Shown here: piece after piece, positions 7,163 through 7,708 of the stretch
Layout of the letters: the number at the start of each line of letters is the position of its first letter
Numbering within the stretch: the stretch's first letter is position 1
Source: Spirochaetes bacterium GWF1_49_6
Lineage (GTDB): Bacteria > Spirochaetota > Brevinematia > Brevinematales > GWF1-51-8
Length of the DNA stretch: 7,708 bases
NCBI GenBank assembly: GCA_001829395.1
Contig: MIBD01000056.1
Location: forward strand, 2,303-10,010
Direction: 5' to 3'
Translations under genes and position numbers: made by a program
Notes under the pieces: model-generated
Database searches by the model: none
Told to the model about the DNA's origin: nothing
What the model saw: only the letters and a program-made list of their open reading frames with translations

Positions 7163-7230
7163 TATCACGCCCAATGGTCACTTCCTTGTCCTCTTTTCCT
7201 TTATATTTCATAGTAGTAAAGAGGGTTTTT
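7163..7230 (+). ncRNA. Candidate small RNA between promoter and terminator
   Basis: A transcript from the promoter at 7128-7156 to the T-run at 7226-7230 would be about 68 nt and would end in a CCTCTTT/AAAGAGG hairpin. It would be complementary to the region just past the stop codon of the reverse gene and could pair with that gene's 3' untranslated RNA. I recognise no known RNA family. The call rests only on the spacing of promoter and terminator. Confidence 0.25.
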
Positions 7231-7242
7231 AGAAGTGCCCAT
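7174..7242. repeat. Long nested inverted repeat between convergent genes
   Basis: The outer arms ATGGTCACTTC (7174-7184) and GAAGTGCCCAT (7232-7242) pair at 10 of 11 positions, with T7178 opposite C7238. An inner stem CCTCTTT/AAAGAGG (7190-7196 with 7218-7224) is separated from the outer one by an internal loop. Either strand could fold. On the reverse strand the hairpin begins 15 nt after the stop codon of the convergent gene and could protect that mRNA's 3' end. Confidence 0.55.
7190..7230 (+). terminator. Rho-independent terminator-like hairpin, forward
   Basis: CCTCTTT (7190-7196) pairs perfectly with AAAGAGG (7218-7224) across a 21-nt loop and is followed by GTTTTT (7225-7230). It is the best forward terminator downstream of the TPR gene, whose stop lies 74 bp before it. 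The loop is long and the stem only 7 bp, so efficiency may be modest. Confidence 0.5.
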
Positions 7243-7257
7243 AAATAACAGGGATGA

Positions 7258-7707
7258 TTAGAAAATAATGATATCGTCGGAATTTGAAGTACCGGGGACA
7301 TTCTGATCGGACAATTCGATGCCGATAGAATCCCCCGCCTTATTATCGATATTAATCTCTTCCGAACGCATCCCGAAAATTTTCGTATAGGTATCGTATA
7401 TTTCACGCTCGTTCTTGGTAGTGATAATATTATTGACCGTATCGAGGATTTCCTTTTTAATCGACAAACGGGAATCGTTACCGAGAATCTTGTCGATCTG
7501 GAACTCGTCGATACGCGTGCTGGATATCTTAAAGATCTGTTCGATAAATTGGCCGAGGTGCTCCACCTCCTGGCTGGTAATATCGTAATATTGGAGTTTC
7601 CCGACCACATCCTTGATACCCGTATCGATTCTGTTCGAGAAACCGCGTAGGGTATCGATAATCCCGCGGATTTTATCGAACGATTTAATGATAATCCGTT
7701 CGAACGA
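7258..7707 (-). CDS. C-terminal part of a helical, possibly chemotaxis-related protein, 5' end beyond the window
   Basis: The reverse frame is open from the right edge to TAA at 7258-7260 and gives the last 149 residues; the true start lies outside, and the GTG at 7608 is internal. The segment is charged and probably helical or coiled-coil (IIIKSFDKIRGIIDTLR..., then VEHLGQFIEQIFKISS). It contains KLQYYDITSQEVEHL, which resembles the LQ[FY]xDxxxQxxEH motif I associate with cytoplasmic chemotaxis-type signalling proteins. The C-terminus is a flexible stretch rich in Asp, Ser, Asn and Gly that ends DDIIIF, similar in character to the acidic CheY-binding tail of CheZ-like proteins. An overlapping longer reverse frame (ending at 7125) is Arg/Ser-rich and unlikely to be real. 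That a gene is present is well supported; the chemotaxis link is a weak motif-level guess. Confidence 0.75.
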   Translation of the reverse strand, partial: SFERIIIKSFDKIRGIIDTLRGFSNRIDTGIKDVVGKLQYYDITSQEVEHLGQFIEQIFKISSTRIDEFQIDKILGNDSRLSIKKEILDTVNNIITTKNEREIYDTYTKIFGMRSEEINIDNKAGDSIGIELSDQNVPGTSNSDDIIIF

Positions 7708-7708
7708 T

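Noticed and set aside
7174..7248. 24-codon forward ORF downstream of the intergenic promoter
   Set aside because: No ribosome binding site precedes its ATG, its sequence is dictated by the hairpin arms, and no recognisable peptide results.
7125..7610. 161-codon reverse-strand open frame overlapping the C-terminal reverse gene
   Set aside because: It is Arg/Ser-rich, runs through the A+T-rich intergenic hairpins and lies one frame off the 7258-7707 gene, which has a far more protein-like composition and stays open to the window edge.

Overview
The window is ordinary, gene-dense bacterial chromosome: four tightly packed forward genes, a separately transcribed forward gene, and the 3' end of a convergent reverse gene. 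Coding regions are of mid-range G+C, and many sense codons end in C or G. I see no transposase, phage gene, CRISPR array, tRNA or rRNA. The lineage is uncertain. The large unknown protein next to a RicT (PSP1) homologue, the many-TPR exported protein and the chemotaxis-like coiled-coil tail together make me think of a spirochaete or relative, but that is an impression and not a demonstration.

Region 1 (1-4918) looks like one operon entered from outside the left edge. It holds a 5'-truncated ricT/PSP1 gene, a 621-residue protein of unknown function joined to it by a 4-nt ATGA overlap, hflX after a 5-nt gap, and an extended-SDR (NAD-dependent epimerase/dehydratase) gene overlapping hflX by 8 nt. 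Two of the four link to RNA and translation: RicT homologues work with RNase Y in Bacillus, and HflX splits stalled ribosomes. This makes the unknown second gene a reasonable candidate for a related role, but only by association.

Region 2 (4919-7116) begins with a 53-bp gap holding an extended -10 promoter (TGGTATAAT) very close to the next start codon. The gene encodes a signal-peptide-bearing protein of 714 residues made almost wholly of 16 TPR units in blocks of 4, 2 and 10, separated by two Thr/Asn/Val/Ala/Pro-rich linkers. It is probably an extracytoplasmic scaffold.

Region 3 (7117-7257) is a 141-bp A+T-rich gap between convergent genes (my hand count is 43 G or C in 140 bases, 7121-7260). 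It is the least explained part of the window. It carries a near-consensus forward sigma70-type promoter (TTGACA, 17 bp, TATAAC), a perfect 7-bp inverted repeat over its -35 region, a 9-bp direct repeat, and a long nested hairpin whose inner stem is followed by GTTTTT. It can be read as two opposed terminators for the convergent genes, or as a compact unit making a short RNA of about 68 nt. The sequence does not settle which.

Region 4 (7258-7708, reverse strand) is the C-terminal 149 residues of a largely helical protein with a QYYDITSQEVEHL motif and an acidic-hydrophobic-Phe tail. It may belong to a chemotaxis-type signalling family. I did not find a convincing new defence or mobile system here; the intergenic unit and the unknown operon gene are the best leads.
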